Assembly (NCBI GenBank): GCA_910576555.1
Contig: CAJTIY010000001.1
Span: 434,001-498,000, forward strand
DNA length: 64,000 bases
Source of the DNA: an uncultured Alistipes sp.
GTDB taxonomy: Bacteria > Bacteroidota > Bacteroidia > Bacteroidales > Rikenellaceae
Direction of reading: 5' to 3'
A program made the position numbers and the translations under genes. Under the pieces are notes generated by a model, which ran no database searches, was not told where the DNA came from, and was given only the letters and a program-made list of their open reading frames with translations. This document shows, piece after piece, positions 63,785 to 64,000 of the stretch; within the stretch, counting starts at the first letter, position 1; each line of letters starts with the position of its first letter.

Positions 63785-64000
63785 TCACTCCTCCGCGAGG
63801 CGGAACGTGAAATATTTGGCTGCCAGAAAACTGTACACCAGCGTTACGAACGAGGAGAGCATCTGTGCCGGCGTGGGCCACAGGCCGCAAAGCTCCACGA
63901 AGAGTTTCAGACACGCATAGTTGACCACGACCGAGCCCGCGACCGACAACAGATAACGGACCAGCTGCGTGCCCGTCGGCAGCGGCGAGCGGCGGAAAGC
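63785..64000 (-). CDS. GtrA-family membrane protein, N-terminus beyond window
   Basis: The last 71 residues of a small polytopic protein whose start lies past base 64000. Visible: TGTQLVRYLLSVAGSVVVNYACLKLF (two pieces of a membrane helix), PTPAQMLSSFVTLVYSFLAAKYFTFR and a short acidic tail. The pattern, with a terminal K/R-x-F-T-F-R, is that of GtrA-like proteins, which help move polyprenyl-linked sugars across the inner membrane. It is convergent with the candidate small RNA at 63682. Confidence 0.8.
   Translation of the reverse strand, partial: AFRRSPLPTGTQLVRYLLSVAGSVVVNYACLKLFVELCGLWPTPAQMLSSFVTLVYSFLAAKYFTFRLAEE

Overview
The window comes from a GC-rich member of the Bacteroidales. The evidence is a SusC/SusD polysaccharide locus with DUF1735 and F5/8-type lipoproteins, BtuG/BtuH-type proteins, and many promoters of the Bacteroidetes type (-33 TTTG, 18-21 nt, -7 TAnnTTTG). 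The high GC suggests Rikenellaceae (Alistipes-like), but that is an inference. Most genes are chromosomal housekeeping genes in long runs. I see no prophage, insertion sequence, rRNA or CRISPR array.

Layout. 1-10107 (minus): the sufBCDS iron-sulfur operon, tmk, a DoxX-type membrane protein and an RND efflux pair whose permease is cut by the window edge. 10108-10350: three tandem promoter-bearing repeats in front of sufB. 10626-10718: tRNA-Ser. 11459-15357 (minus): a DnaQ-like exonuclease and guaBA. 15390-17870: a gene-poor stretch with one doubtful gene. 17907-19029: tRNA-Lys and a secreted EEP-family hydrolase. 19340-26983 (plus): a second repeat array, a ROK kinase, a broken Imm51-like gene, manA and an amino-sugar cluster (NahK-like kinase, CBM9-like protein, NagB/PIG-L fusion, nagB). 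27382-29760 (minus): two surface lipoproteins of BtuH and BtuG type behind a cobalamin riboswitch. 29844-32798 (plus): fabD, a NagC-like ROK regulator and a GNAT acetyltransferase. Then galK, a GDPD, a minus-strand operon (ABC-F ATPase, lipoprotein, rlmB, DUF4153, YgjP-like protease) and rpe.

41897-54574 is an N-glycan-type polysaccharide utilisation locus. An ECF sigma factor is divergent from its FecR anti-sigma, followed by an STN-containing SusC, SusD, a GH18-like protein without catalytic acid, a DUF1735/LamG lipoprotein, an EndoH-type GH18 with intact catalytic motif, and a DUF1735-repeat/F5/8 lipoprotein. A complete promoter and terminator lie antisense in the susC leader, as in the described DonS class of PUL repressor RNAs. 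GlcNAc released by such a locus could feed the NagB and NahK functions encoded at 22-27 kb.

54597-64000: rmuC, a small outer-membrane protein with a G10 tract in its promoter spacer, tsaB, smpB, divergent dnaG and uvrB (uvrB apparently leaderless), a candidate small RNA, and a partial GtrA protein.

The main leads are the 70-74-bp repeats, each a complete promoter whose -33 box sits in a covarying inverted repeat; the susC antisense RNA; the G10 promoter tract; the His-to-Gln change in the NagB fusion; and the B12 lipoprotein pair without BtuB.
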